From Pseudomonas reactans (lineage in GTDB: Bacteria; Pseudomonadota; Gammaproteobacteria; Pseudomonadales; Pseudomonadaceae): 64,000 bases of DNA. This document shows, piece after piece, positions 57,127-64,000 of the stretch. Numbering within the stretch: the first letter of the stretch is position 1; every line of letters begins with the position of its first letter. The stretch is from assembly GCF_013385825.1 (NCBI RefSeq), contig NZ_JACAPG010000011.1, positions 233,279 to 297,278 on the forward strand, written 5' to 3'. A program made the position numbers and the translations under genes. The notes beneath the pieces were generated by a model. The model saw only the letters and a list, made by a program, of their open reading frames with translations. It had not been told where the DNA came from and did no database searches.

Positions 57127-58680
57127 ATGTCATCTTCCGCCCCGAACGCTGTCCTCTCGGTCAGCGGTATCGGCAAGACCTATGCCCAGCCGGTTCTGTC
57201 CGACATCACCCTGACGCTCAATCGTGGGGAAGTGCTGGCGCTGACCGGTGAGAACGGTGCAGGCAAAAGCACCTTATCGAAGATCATCGGCGGGCTAGTC
57301 ACGCCGACCACCGGGCGCATGCAGTTCAATGGGCAGGACTATCGCCCCGGCAGCCGCACCCAGGCCGAAGAGCTGGGCGTGCGCATGGTCATGCAGGAAC
57401 TCAACCTGCTGCCGACGCTGACCGTCGCCGAAAACCTGTTCCTGGATAACCTGCCTAGCCACTGTGGCTGGATCAGTCGCAAGCAACTGCGCAAGGCTGC
57501 GATCGAGGCCATGGCCCAAGTCGGCCTGGATGCTATCGACCCGGATACACTGGTCGGCAGCCTGGGTATTGGCCATCAGCAGATGGTCGAGATCGCCCGT
57601 AACCTGATTGGCGACTGCCACGTACTGATCCTCGACGAACCCACGGCGATGCTCACTGCCCGTGAAGTCGAGATGCTGTTTGAACAAATCACCCGCCTGC
57701 AGGCCCGGGGCGTGGCGATCATCTACATTTCACACCGGCTGGAAGAGCTGGCCCGTGTGGCCCAACGCATTGCGGTATTGCGCGACGGCAAGCTGGTCTG
57801 TGTTGAGCCGATGGCCAACTACAACAGCGAGCAATTGGTCACCTTGATGGTCGGTCGCGAGCTGGGCGAACACATCGACCTGGGCCCGCGCACCATTGGC
57901 GGCCCGGCGCTTACGGTAAAAGGCCTGACCCGCTCGGACAAAGTCCGCGATGTGTCCTTCGAAGTGCGTGCGGGCGAGATCTACGGCATCTCCGGCCTGA
58001 TCGGTGCCGGTCGTACTGAACTGTTGCGCCTGATCTTCGGTGCCGACCTGGCGGACAGCGGTACCGTGGCGCTTGGCTCGCCGGCCCAGGTGGTGAGCAT
58101 TCGCTCGCCGGTGGACGCGGTGGGCCACGGCATTGCCCTGATCACCGAGGACCGCAAGGGCGAAGGCCTGCTGCTGACTCAATCCATCAGCGCCAATATC
58201 GCGCTGGGCAACATGCCGGAAATTTCCGGCGGTGGCGTGGTCAACAGCCGCAACGAAACCGCCTTGGCCAAACGCCAGATCGACGCCATGCGCATCCGCA
58301 GTTCCAGCCCGGCGCAGTTGGTGTCCGAGCTGTCCGGTGGTAACCAGCAGAAGGTGGTGATTGGCCGCTGGTTGGAGCGCGATTGCTCGGTGATGCTATT
58401 TGATGAGCCGACCCGTGGCATCGACGTCGGTGCCAAGTTCGATATTTATGCCTTGTTGGGCGAATTGACCCGCCAGGGCAAAGCGCTGGTGGTGGTGTCC
58501 AGTGACCTGCGCGAACTCATGCTGATTTGCGACCGCATCGGCGTGTTGTCCGCCGGGCGCTTGATCGAGACCTTCGAGCGCGACAGCTGGACCCAGGACG
58601 AATTGCTCGCCGCCGCCTTTGCCGGCTATCAGAAACGTGATGCGCTGCTCAACGACGCAGTGCTTAGGGATACCCCATGA
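57127..58680 (+). CDS. rbsA: Ribose ABC transporter, ATPase
   Basis: 517-aa double ATPase for carbohydrate uptake. First Walker A LTGENGAGKSTLSKII (about 38), signature LGIGHQQMVEIARN, Walker B LILDEPTAML. The second half has a degenerate Walker A (SGLIGAGRTELLRLIFG) but a full signature LSGGNQQKVVIGRWLE and VMLFDEPTRGIDVGAK. That asymmetry is normal in the RbsA/MglA family. Its stop overlaps rbsC by 4 bases. Confidence 0.95.
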   Translation: MSSSAPNAVLSVSGIGKTYAQPVLSDITLTLNRGEVLALTGENGAGKSTLSKIIGGLVTPTTGRMQFNGQDYRPGSRTQAEELGVRMVMQELNLLPTLTVAENLFLDNLPSHCGWISRKQLRKAAIEAMAQVGLDAIDPDTLVGSLGIGHQQMVEIARNLIGDCHVLILDEPTAMLTAREVEMLFEQITRLQARGVAIIYISHRLEELARVAQRIAVLRDGKLVCVEPMANYNSEQLVTLMVGRELGEHIDLGPRTIGGPALTVKGLTRSDKVRDVSFEVRAGEIYGISGLIGAGRTELLRLIFGADLADSGTVALGSPAQVVSIRSPVDAVGHGIALITEDRKGEGLLLTQSISANIALGNMPEISGGGVVNSRNETALAKRQIDAMRIRSSSPAQLVSELSGGNQQKVVIGRWLERDCSVMLFDEPTRGIDVGAKFDIYALLGELTRQGKALVVVSSDLRELMLICDRIGVLSAGRLIETFERDSWTQDELLAAAFAGYQKRDALLNDAVLRDTP

Positions 58681-59654
58681 AAACCACAACTTCCCCCGGC
58701 AAGACTGGCGGCAACTTCTACGGCCTGGGTACTTACCTGGGCCTGGCGGGCGCCTTGCTGGCGATGATTGCGCTGTTCTCGGTACTCAGTGACCACTTCC
58801 TGTCCTACGACACCTTCAGCACGTTGGCCAACCAGATTCCGGACCTGATGGTGCTGGCGGTAGGCATGACCTTCATCCTGATCATCGGCGGCATCGACCT
58901 GTCGGTGGGGTCGGTGCTGGCGTTGGCCGCGTCCGCTGTCAGCGTAGCGATTCTCGGCTGGGGCTGGAGTGTGTTGCCCGCCGCCGTGCTCGGCATGGGC
59001 TGTGCGGCATTGGCCGGCACTATCACCGGCTCGATCACTGTGGCCTGGCGCATTCCGTCGTTTATCGTGTCCCTCGGCGTGCTGGAAATGGCCCGTGGCG
59101 TGGCGTACCAGATGACCGGCTCGCGCACTGCCTACATCGGTGATTCATTTGCCTGGCTGTCCAACCCGATTGCCTTTGGCATCTCGCCGTCGTTCATCAT
59201 TGCCTTGTTGGTGATCATCGCCGCGCAGCTGGTATTGACGCGTACGGTGTTTGGTCGTTACCTGATCGGTATCGGCACCAACGAAGAGGCCGTGCGCCTG
59301 GCGGGGATCAATCCCAAACCGTACAAGATCCTGGTGTTCAGCCTCATGGGCCTGCTGGCCGGTGTGGCGGCGCTGTTTCAGATTTCGCGCCTGGAAGCGG
59401 CTGACCCGAACGCCGGCTCCGGCCTGGAGCTGCAAGTGATTGCGGCGGTGGTGATCGGCGGTACCAGCCTGATGGGTGGGCGCGGTTCAGTGATCAGTAC
59501 CTTTTTTGGTGTGTTGATTATTTCGGTATTGGCCGCTGGCCTGGCGCAGATCGGTGCCACGGAGCCCACGAAGCGCATCATTACCGGTGCCGTGATCGTG
59601 ATTGCCGTGGTCCTCGATACCTACCGCAGCCAGCGCGCCAGTCGGCGGGGCTGA
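58677..59654 (+). CDS. rbsC: Ribose ABC transporter, permease
   Basis: 325-aa inner-membrane permease with about eight to ten helices. The conserved GGIDLSVGSVLALAASAVSV block, the EAA-like cytoplasmic loop GTNEEAVRLAGINPKPYKILVFSLMG that contacts RbsA, and ATEPTKRIITGAVIVIAVVLD at the end are characteristic. Translationally coupled to rbsA. Confidence 0.95.
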   Translation: MKTTTSPGKTGGNFYGLGTYLGLAGALLAMIALFSVLSDHFLSYDTFSTLANQIPDLMVLAVGMTFILIIGGIDLSVGSVLALAASAVSVAILGWGWSVLPAAVLGMGCAALAGTITGSITVAWRIPSFIVSLGVLEMARGVAYQMTGSRTAYIGDSFAWLSNPIAFGISPSFIIALLVIIAAQLVLTRTVFGRYLIGIGTNEEAVRLAGINPKPYKILVFSLMGLLAGVAALFQISRLEAADPNAGSGLELQVIAAVVIGGTSLMGGRGSVISTFFGVLIISVLAAGLAQIGATEPTKRIITGAVIVIAVVLDTYRSQRASRRG

Positions 59655-59657
59655 ACC

Positions 59658-60680
59658 ATGGCAACGATCAAGGATGTGGCAGCGCTTGCAGGTATTTCCT
59701 ATACCACGGTCTCCCATGTGGTGAACAAGACGCGCCCGGTCAGCGAACCGGTACGTATCAAGGTCGAAGCGGCGATCAAGCAGCTCGACTACGTGCCCAG
59801 CGCCGTCGCGCGTTCGCTCAAGGCCAAGACCACAGCCACCATCGGTTTGCTGGTGCCCAACAGCCTCAACCCGTATTTTGCGGAGTTGGCCCGGGGCATC
59901 GAGGATTACTGCGAGCGTAACGGTTATTGCGTGATCCTGTGCAACTCCGACGACAACGCTGAAAAGCAGCGCAACTATTTGCGTGTGTTACTGGAAAAAC
60001 GCATCGACGGCTTGATCGTGACCTCGGTGGGTGGCGACGACAGCGGTCTTGCCGCCGGCTTGAGCGCGGTGCGTACGCCCATGGTGATCGTCGACCGGGC
60101 GCTGGATGGCATTGACGTGGACCTGGTGCGTATCGACCACGAGGAGGGCGCCTACCTGGCGACCCGACACTTGCTCGAACTGGGCCACCGAGACATCGCC
60201 TGTATCGGCGGCCCGGCCCATACCCGTGTCGCGCAGATGCGTCTGGCGGGGTATCACCGCGCGCTGCATGAGGCTGGCGTGGCAGTGGCGGACAATCGCA
60301 CCCAGGAAAGCGATTTCACCAGTACAGGCGGGTATGCCGCTGCCGTGCAATTGTTGACGCACAACCCGCCGAGCGCGATTTTTGCCAGCAACGACATGAT
60401 TGGGTTCGGCGTGCTGCGCGCAGCAGCCGAGCGCAATATCCGCGTGCCGGGCGAGCTGTCAGTGATCGGTTTCGATGATATTCAGATGGGCCGTTACGTC
60501 TACCCGGCGTTGACGACGGTCGGGCAGTCGATCGTGCAATTGGGCGAGACGGCAGCCGAGCTTTTACTGCGAAGAATTGCGACACCCCACATGCCGATCG
60601 ATCAGCGCATCGTGACGCCGAGCATTGTATTGCGTGAGTCGACGGCGCCCGTCGCCGGAACATTCGCCCAATACCGCTGA
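59658..60680 (+). CDS. rbsR: LacI-family ribose operon repressor
   Basis: 340-aa repressor: N-terminal helix-turn-helix MATIKDVAALAGISYTTVSHVVN, hinge YVPSAVARSLK, and a periplasmic-binding-protein-like effector domain (NPYFAELARGIEDYCERNGY; VIGFDDIQMGRYVYPALTTV). Usual partner of rbs genes: it binds the CGCAAACGTTTGCG-type operator and is released by ribose or ribose 5-phosphate. It lies 3 bases after rbsC, so it is expressed within its own operon. Confidence 0.93.
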   Translation: MATIKDVAALAGISYTTVSHVVNKTRPVSEPVRIKVEAAIKQLDYVPSAVARSLKAKTTATIGLLVPNSLNPYFAELARGIEDYCERNGYCVILCNSDDNAEKQRNYLRVLLEKRIDGLIVTSVGGDDSGLAAGLSAVRTPMVIVDRALDGIDVDLVRIDHEEGAYLATRHLLELGHRDIACIGGPAHTRVAQMRLAGYHRALHEAGVAVADNRTQESDFTSTGGYAAAVQLLTHNPPSAIFASNDMIGFGVLRAAAERNIRVPGELSVIGFDDIQMGRYVYPALTTVGQSIVQLGETAAELLLRRIATPHMPIDQRIVTPSIVLRESTAPVAGTFAQYR

Positions 60681-60703
60681 ACCGAATTGATGAGTACTGA
60701 TGT

Positions 60704-61621
60704 ATGCCAGCAAAAGTAGTGGTAGTAGGCAGCTTGAACATGGACCTGGTGACCCGCGCCAGCCGGTTGCCGCGCGCCGGTGAAACACTCATCGGGCAGA
60801 CATTTTCCACCGTGCCTGGCGGAAAGGGCGCGAACCAGGCCGTCGCTTCGGCGCGACTGGGCGCGGATGTTTCGATGATCGGCTGCGTCGGCAGCGATGC
60901 CTATGGCACTCAATTGCGTGACGCATTGCTGGTTGAGGGCATTGATTGCCAGGCCGTCAGTACCGTGGATGGCTCCAGTGGCGTGGCCTTGATCGTGGTG
61001 GATGACAGCAGCCAGAACGCGATTGTGATCGTGGCGGGCAGCAACGGCGAACTGACGCCGGCCTCGTTGCAGGCGTTCGACGCGGTGCTGCAGGCGGCTG
61101 ACGTGATCGTCTGCCAGCTGGAAGTGCCGATGAATACAGTGGGCTACACCCTTAAACGCGGCCGCGAGCTGGGCAAGACGGTGATCCTCAACCCGGCTCC
61201 GGCCAGCGGTCCATTGCCGGCTGAGTGGTATACCTCGATCGACTACCTGATCCCCAATGAAAGTGAAGCCACCGCACTGAGCGGCGTGATGGTCGACTCG
61301 ATTGACAGCGCCAAGGTGGCGGCGACCCAACTGGTCCAGGCCGGTGCCGGTAAAGTGATCATCACCCTGGGGTCTCAGGGCGCGCTGTTTACCGATGGCC
61401 AGCGCTTCGAGCATCTGCAGGCACCGAAGGTCAAGGCCGTAGACACCACTGCTGCAGGCGACACCTTTGTCGGTGGCTTTGCCGCGGCCTTGGCCAACGG
61501 TAAAGACGAGGCTGAGGCTATCCGCTTTGGCCAGGTTGCGGCGGCATTCTCGGTCACCCGTGCCGGCGCGCAACCCTCTATTCCAACGCTGCACGACGTA
61601 CAAGGTTTTGTGCCCTCATGA
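60704..61621 (+). CDS. rbsK: Ribokinase
   Basis: 305-aa PfkB-family kinase making ribose 5-phosphate. N-terminal [24 protein letters not shown], the [16 protein letters not shown] loop, and the ATP/anion-hole catalytic motif [14 protein letters not shown] (catalytic Asp) are intact. Overlaps rbsD by 4 bases. Confidence 0.95.
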   Translation: MPAKVVVVGSLNMDLVTRASRLPRAGETLIGQTFSTVPGGKGANQAVASARLGADVSMIGCVGSDAYGTQLRDALLVEGIDCQAVSTVDGSSGVALIVVDDSSQNAIVIVAGSNGELTPASLQAFDAVLQAADVIVCQLEVPMNTVGYTLKRGRELGKTVILNPAPASGPLPAEWYTSIDYLIPNESEATALSGVMVDSIDSAKVAATQLVQAGAGKVIITLGSQGALFTDGQRFEHLQAPKVKAVDTTAAGDTFVGGFAAALANGKDEAEAIRFGQVAAAFSVTRAGAQPSIPTLHDVQGFVPS

Positions 61622-62022
61622 AAAAGACACCTCTGCTCAATATCGCCCTGTCGCGTGTGATCGCCTCGCTTGGGCACGGCGACATCCTGGTGATCGGTGA
61701 TGCCGGCCTGCCTGTGCCGCCGGGCGTAGAATTGATTGACCTGGCGTTGACCCAGGGCATCCCGGATTTCATCAGCACCTTGCGCATCGTGCTCAGTGAA
61801 ATGCAGGTGGAAAGCCATGTGCTGGCCGAAGAAATCCTGCTCAAGCAACCGCCGGCGCTGGCTGAACTCAACACACTCACAGAACAAGCTGCCCTCGGTG
61901 AGCGGCGCCTGGTCAGCCATGAAGAATTCAAGCAGCTCAGCCGCAAGGCGCGCGCCGTGGTGCGCACTGGCGAATGTCAGCCTTACTGCAATATCGCGCT
62001 GGTATCCGGCGTAACGTTCTAG
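61618..62022 (+). CDS. rbsD: D-ribose pyranase
   Basis: 134-aa enzyme converting beta-pyranose to beta-furanose ribose for the kinase. Conserved start [36 protein letters not shown] with the active-site His and Asp, and C-terminal [19 protein letters not shown]. Translationally coupled to rbsK. Confidence 0.94.
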   Translation: MKKTPLLNIALSRVIASLGHGDILVIGDAGLPVPPGVELIDLALTQGIPDFISTLRIVLSEMQVESHVLAEEILLKQPPALAELNTLTEQAALGERRLVSHEEFKQLSRKARAVVRTGECQPYCNIALVSGVTF

Positions 62023-62047
62023 CGTTCCCAACAACAAGGAGTGTTTT

Positions 62048-63076
62048 ATGCAACGTGGTCTCTCAACCCTGAAAAACCTGTTCCGGAGTGTTCTGCTTTT
62101 GTCCGCACTCACTGCTGCAAGCGCCCAGGCGGCGGAAAAGATCGACCTGATCATCGACACCGACCCCGGCGCCGATGACGTGGTGGCCTTGCTGTTCGCC
62201 ATGGCGTCCCCGGATGAGCTGAATATCCGCGCGCTGACTACCGTCGCCGGCAACGTGCGCCTGGACAAGACCTCCCGCAACGCGCGCCTGGCCCGCGAGT
62301 GGGCAGGGCGCGAGGAAATTCCGGTGTACGCCGGTGCGCCAGCGCCGCTGCTGCGCAAGCCGATCTACGCCGAGAACATCCATGGCAAGGAGGGTATTTC
62401 CGGCGTCACCGTGCATGAGCCCAAGAAGGGCCTGGCGGACGGCAATGCCGTTGACTACCTGATCAAGACCCTGAGCACCGCCAAGCCGCACAGCATCACC
62501 CTCGCCATGCTCGGCCCGCAGACCAACCTGGCGCTGGCACTGACCCAGGCGCCTGAAATCACCCAAGGCATCAAGGAAGTAGTGGTGATGGGTGGTGCGC
62601 ACTTCAATGGCGGCAATATCACTCCGGTGGCTGAATTCAACCTGTTCGCCGACCCGGTGGCTGCCGAGATTGTGCTTAAGAGTGGCGTCAAGCTGACCTA
62701 CCTGCCGCTGGACGTGACCCACAAGGTGTTGACCAGCGAGGCACGCCTGAAAAAGATCGCCGACATCAAGAACAACGCGAGCAAGGTGGTGGGCGATATT
62801 CTTAACGAATACGTCAAGGGCGACATGGAGCACTACGGTATTCCAGGTGGCCCGGTGCATGACGCTACCGTCATCGCTTACCTGCTCAAGCCTTCGCTGT
62901 TCAGTGGTCGTCAGGCCAATATGGTGGTCGATAGCCGTGAGGGGCCGACCTTCGGGCAGACCATCGTCGATTGGTACGACGGCCTGAAGCAGGAAAAGAA
63001 TGTGTTCTGGGTTGAGAACGGCGACGCCCAGGGCTTTTTCGATCTGCTGACCGAGCGTCTGGCGCGTCTGAAGTAA
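62048..63076 (+). CDS. Periplasmic ribonucleoside hydrolase
   Basis: 342-aa inosine-uridine nucleoside N-ribohydrolase. Signal peptide MQRGLSTLKNLFRSVLLLSALTAASAQA, the calcium-binding IIDTDPGADDVVALL motif, VVMGGAHFNGGN and the PVHDATVIAYLLKP His-Asp region are intact. Exported hydrolases of this type release ribose from nucleosides outside the cytoplasm; placed last in the rbs operon, it would feed RbsB. Enzyme specificity (purine or pyrimidine) cannot be read from sequence. Confidence 0.92.
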   Translation: MQRGLSTLKNLFRSVLLLSALTAASAQAAEKIDLIIDTDPGADDVVALLFAMASPDELNIRALTTVAGNVRLDKTSRNARLAREWAGREEIPVYAGAPAPLLRKPIYAENIHGKEGISGVTVHEPKKGLADGNAVDYLIKTLSTAKPHSITLAMLGPQTNLALALTQAPEITQGIKEVVVMGGAHFNGGNITPVAEFNLFADPVAAEIVLKSGVKLTYLPLDVTHKVLTSEARLKKIADIKNNASKVVGDILNEYVKGDMEHYGIPGGPVHDATVIAYLLKPSLFSGRQANMVVDSREGPTFGQTIVDWYDGLKQEKNVFWVENGDAQGFFDLLTERLARLK

Positions 63077-63083
63077 TGGTTCT

Positions 63084-63107
63084 ACCGGTCGGCGTTCGCC
63101 GACCGGT
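63084..63107. terminator. Hairpin at the end of the rbs operon
   Basis: 11-bp stem ACCGGTCGGCG/CGCCGACCGGT with a 2-base loop, just after the nucleoside hydrolase stop, followed by TTCTTATT. It lies between convergent genes, so it can end both. Confidence 0.75.
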
Positions 63108-63109
63108 TC

Positions 63110-63322
63110 TTATTCGCGCTCGGGGTCGTGTGCCCCCATGTGATCGGCCGGGTATTTCTCGAATATCTGGCCGATGAACGCTTGCGCCGCCTGCGTGCCC
63201 AGTTCCTTGACCAGCAGGTCGATACCGATGATTGCCAATTCCTCTGGGCTGCCGGGGCTGTAGGAGCTTTGCCCTTGGGGCCATTTGGCTTTGATGTCGG
63301 CTTGGAGCGTTACGGTGGTCAT
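63110..63322 (-). CDS. Small hypothetical protein
   Basis: 70-aa protein MTTVTLQADIKAKWPQGQ...LAIIGIDLLVKELGTQAAQAFIGQIFEKYPAD. Mixed helix and acidic tail, no signal peptide and no recognised family. The start is 63322, and the upstream sequence has a GCGAGACAG site that is only weakly ribosome-like. Convergent with the nucleoside hydrolase. Function unknown. Confidence 0.6.
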   Translation of the reverse strand: MTTVTLQADIKAKWPQGQSSYSPGSPEELAIIGIDLLVKELGTQAAQAFIGQIFEKYPADHMGAHDPERE

Positions 63323-63492
63323 GACTGTCTCGCGGGGCTGAAAGTACTGGGCAGTGCGCTGGAACGCGGTTCTTACGGGCTCAGTTAACCATTTTGCAGC
63401 GCGTTTGGCACTGATACTTAGGCATGAGGCGATTCGGAATGACGTCGCTGCTGTGCGACACTGTCTGCCTGTTTAATTGCCGGGGACACCAC

Positions 63493-63801
63493 GTGCAGAT
63501 CGATTTGAACAACCCCGAGAACCTGACATTGGCGAATGTGCGCCAACTGCTTGCCAGTGCCAGCGACGACGAACATACCCAGTTGCGGGTGACCGGGAGC
63601 GGAATCGCCTATATCTCATCAGGTAAGGTGGTGGGCGGTGTGGATATCGACGGCCTGCTGTTTCGTTTGGAGACCTGGGCAAGAGGCTCCGGATACGTCG
63701 GCAATGTGGCCGCCAGTGATGAAGTCTGGGTGACCCAGATTTTCAATGCGCTGAAGCAGAATTGGCCGAAGCCGGCGTTTGACTACATCGACATCTACTG
63801 A
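63493..63801 (+). CDS. Hypothetical protein, about 102 aa
   Basis: Begins at GTG 63493 (VQIDLNNPENLTLANVRQLLASASDD) with CGGGGAC upstream; the longer frame to 63424 adds Cys-rich residues unlike protein. Pattern suggests an alpha-beta fold: a helix-rich N-terminus, a strand pair TGSGIAYISSGKVVGG, and a C-terminal helix LETWARGSGYVG. No family is recognised and no neighbour hints at a role. Confidence 0.6.
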   Translation: MQIDLNNPENLTLANVRQLLASASDDEHTQLRVTGSGIAYISSGKVVGGVDIDGLLFRLETWARGSGYVGNVAASDEVWVTQIFNALKQNWPKPAFDYIDIY

Positions 63802-63945
63802 TTTCGTTCATATCTGGTCACGATTGACCGGGCGAATGCCTGTCGAGAGTCAGGCAGACTTGCCCGGCGGCGGTTTACGTCTTGAAACCAATCCGCCCAT
63901 TCGCTGTCGCACGATCTCTGTCCATTTTTTATCATAGGAGGCTTC

Positions 63946-64000
63946 ATGCCTTGGAAGCTCGCATCATTCGGTACTTTGTTGGCAGCACTCGCGTTGGCGG
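63946..64000 (+). CDS. Partial gene cut by the window edge: exported protein
   Basis: ATG 63946 is preceded by AGGAGG with 5-6 nt spacing. The 18 codons seen (MPWKLASFGTLLAALALA) are the start of a Sec signal peptide, so the product is exported or a lipoprotein. The rest lies outside the window. Confidence 0.7.
   Translation, partial: MPWKLASFGTLLAALALA

Noticed and set aside
63250..63285. REP-like TGTAGGAGC string at about 63260
   Set aside because: A single unpaired match lying inside the coding region of the 63110 gene; no palindromic core follows.

Overview
The window is a chromosomal segment of a Pseudomonas from the P. fluorescens group. This rests on high-GC coding sequence, Pseudomonas-restricted families (DUF2790, DUF1652, DUF1654), a FimV hub protein, the trpF-accD-folC-SPOR-cvpA-purF-metZ block, an RsmE-type CsrA, and several inverted REP pairs starting TGTAGGAG or TGTGGGAG. 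These are family recognitions made by eye; no database search was run. Most of the window is core housekeeping sequence.

Layout. 0.1-5.8 kb: a secretion-type nuclease, a protealysin-like M4 protease followed by its emfourin-type inhibitor, a sad/ptrR pair (succinate semialdehyde dehydrogenase and its LysR regulator), and small membrane proteins. 5.8-11.1 kb: aromatic aminotransferase, uvrB and gltX. 11.2-11.8 kb: a tandem (tRNA-Ala, tRNA-Glu) x2 array. 11.9-14.8 kb: a TetR regulator with a palindromic operator, an alpha/beta hydrolase, a thioesterase and dusC. 14.8-19.2 kb: an AT-rich, probably acquired island with three unfamiliar genes. 19.2-22.5 kb: a PAS-GGDEF-EAL protein. 22.5-33 kb: leuCD-(methyltransferase)-leuB-asd-usg-fimV-truA, with a divergent LysR gene. 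33.7-41.9 kb: trpF-accD-folC-SPOR-cvpA-purF-metZ-SDR. 42-44.1 kb: tRNA-Val, two tRNA-Asp, a gamma-glutamylputrescine oxidase-like gene and a second tRNA-Val. 44.2-47.5 kb: a decayed locus, then DUF969-DUF979-pcp. 47.6-51 kb: a metal-type two-component system with DUF2790 and an alpha/beta hydrolase, each preceded by a CusR/CopR-like box. 51-55.6 kb: HAD phosphatase, DUF1652, rsmE, a lipoprotein, endonuclease I, DUF1654 and a periplasmic asparaginase. 56-63 kb: rbsBACRKD followed by a periplasmic nucleoside hydrolase, with an RbsR-type palindrome upstream. The right edge cuts a gene with a signal peptide.

Most notable is the 15.25-19.17 kb island. A sequence matching the HrpL-dependent promoter (hrp box: GGAACT-CA-N13-CCACGAA) lies about 100 nt before three co-directional genes. 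The first protein has an N-terminus like a type III secretion signal. The second and third carry a shared domain with a Q-G-x-x-G-N-C motif and a downstream G-H-S motif, as in papain/calpain-fold cysteine peptidases. The third protein has three tandem copies of this domain: the last keeps Cys and His, while the first two have lost both. I infer a type III effector operon of papain-like proteins with built-in pseudo-enzyme modules.

Other coherent units are a ribonucleoside-to-ribose scavenging operon (periplasmic hydrolase, Rbs transporter, kinase, pyranase), a small copper/metal regulon, and the protease/inhibitor pair.
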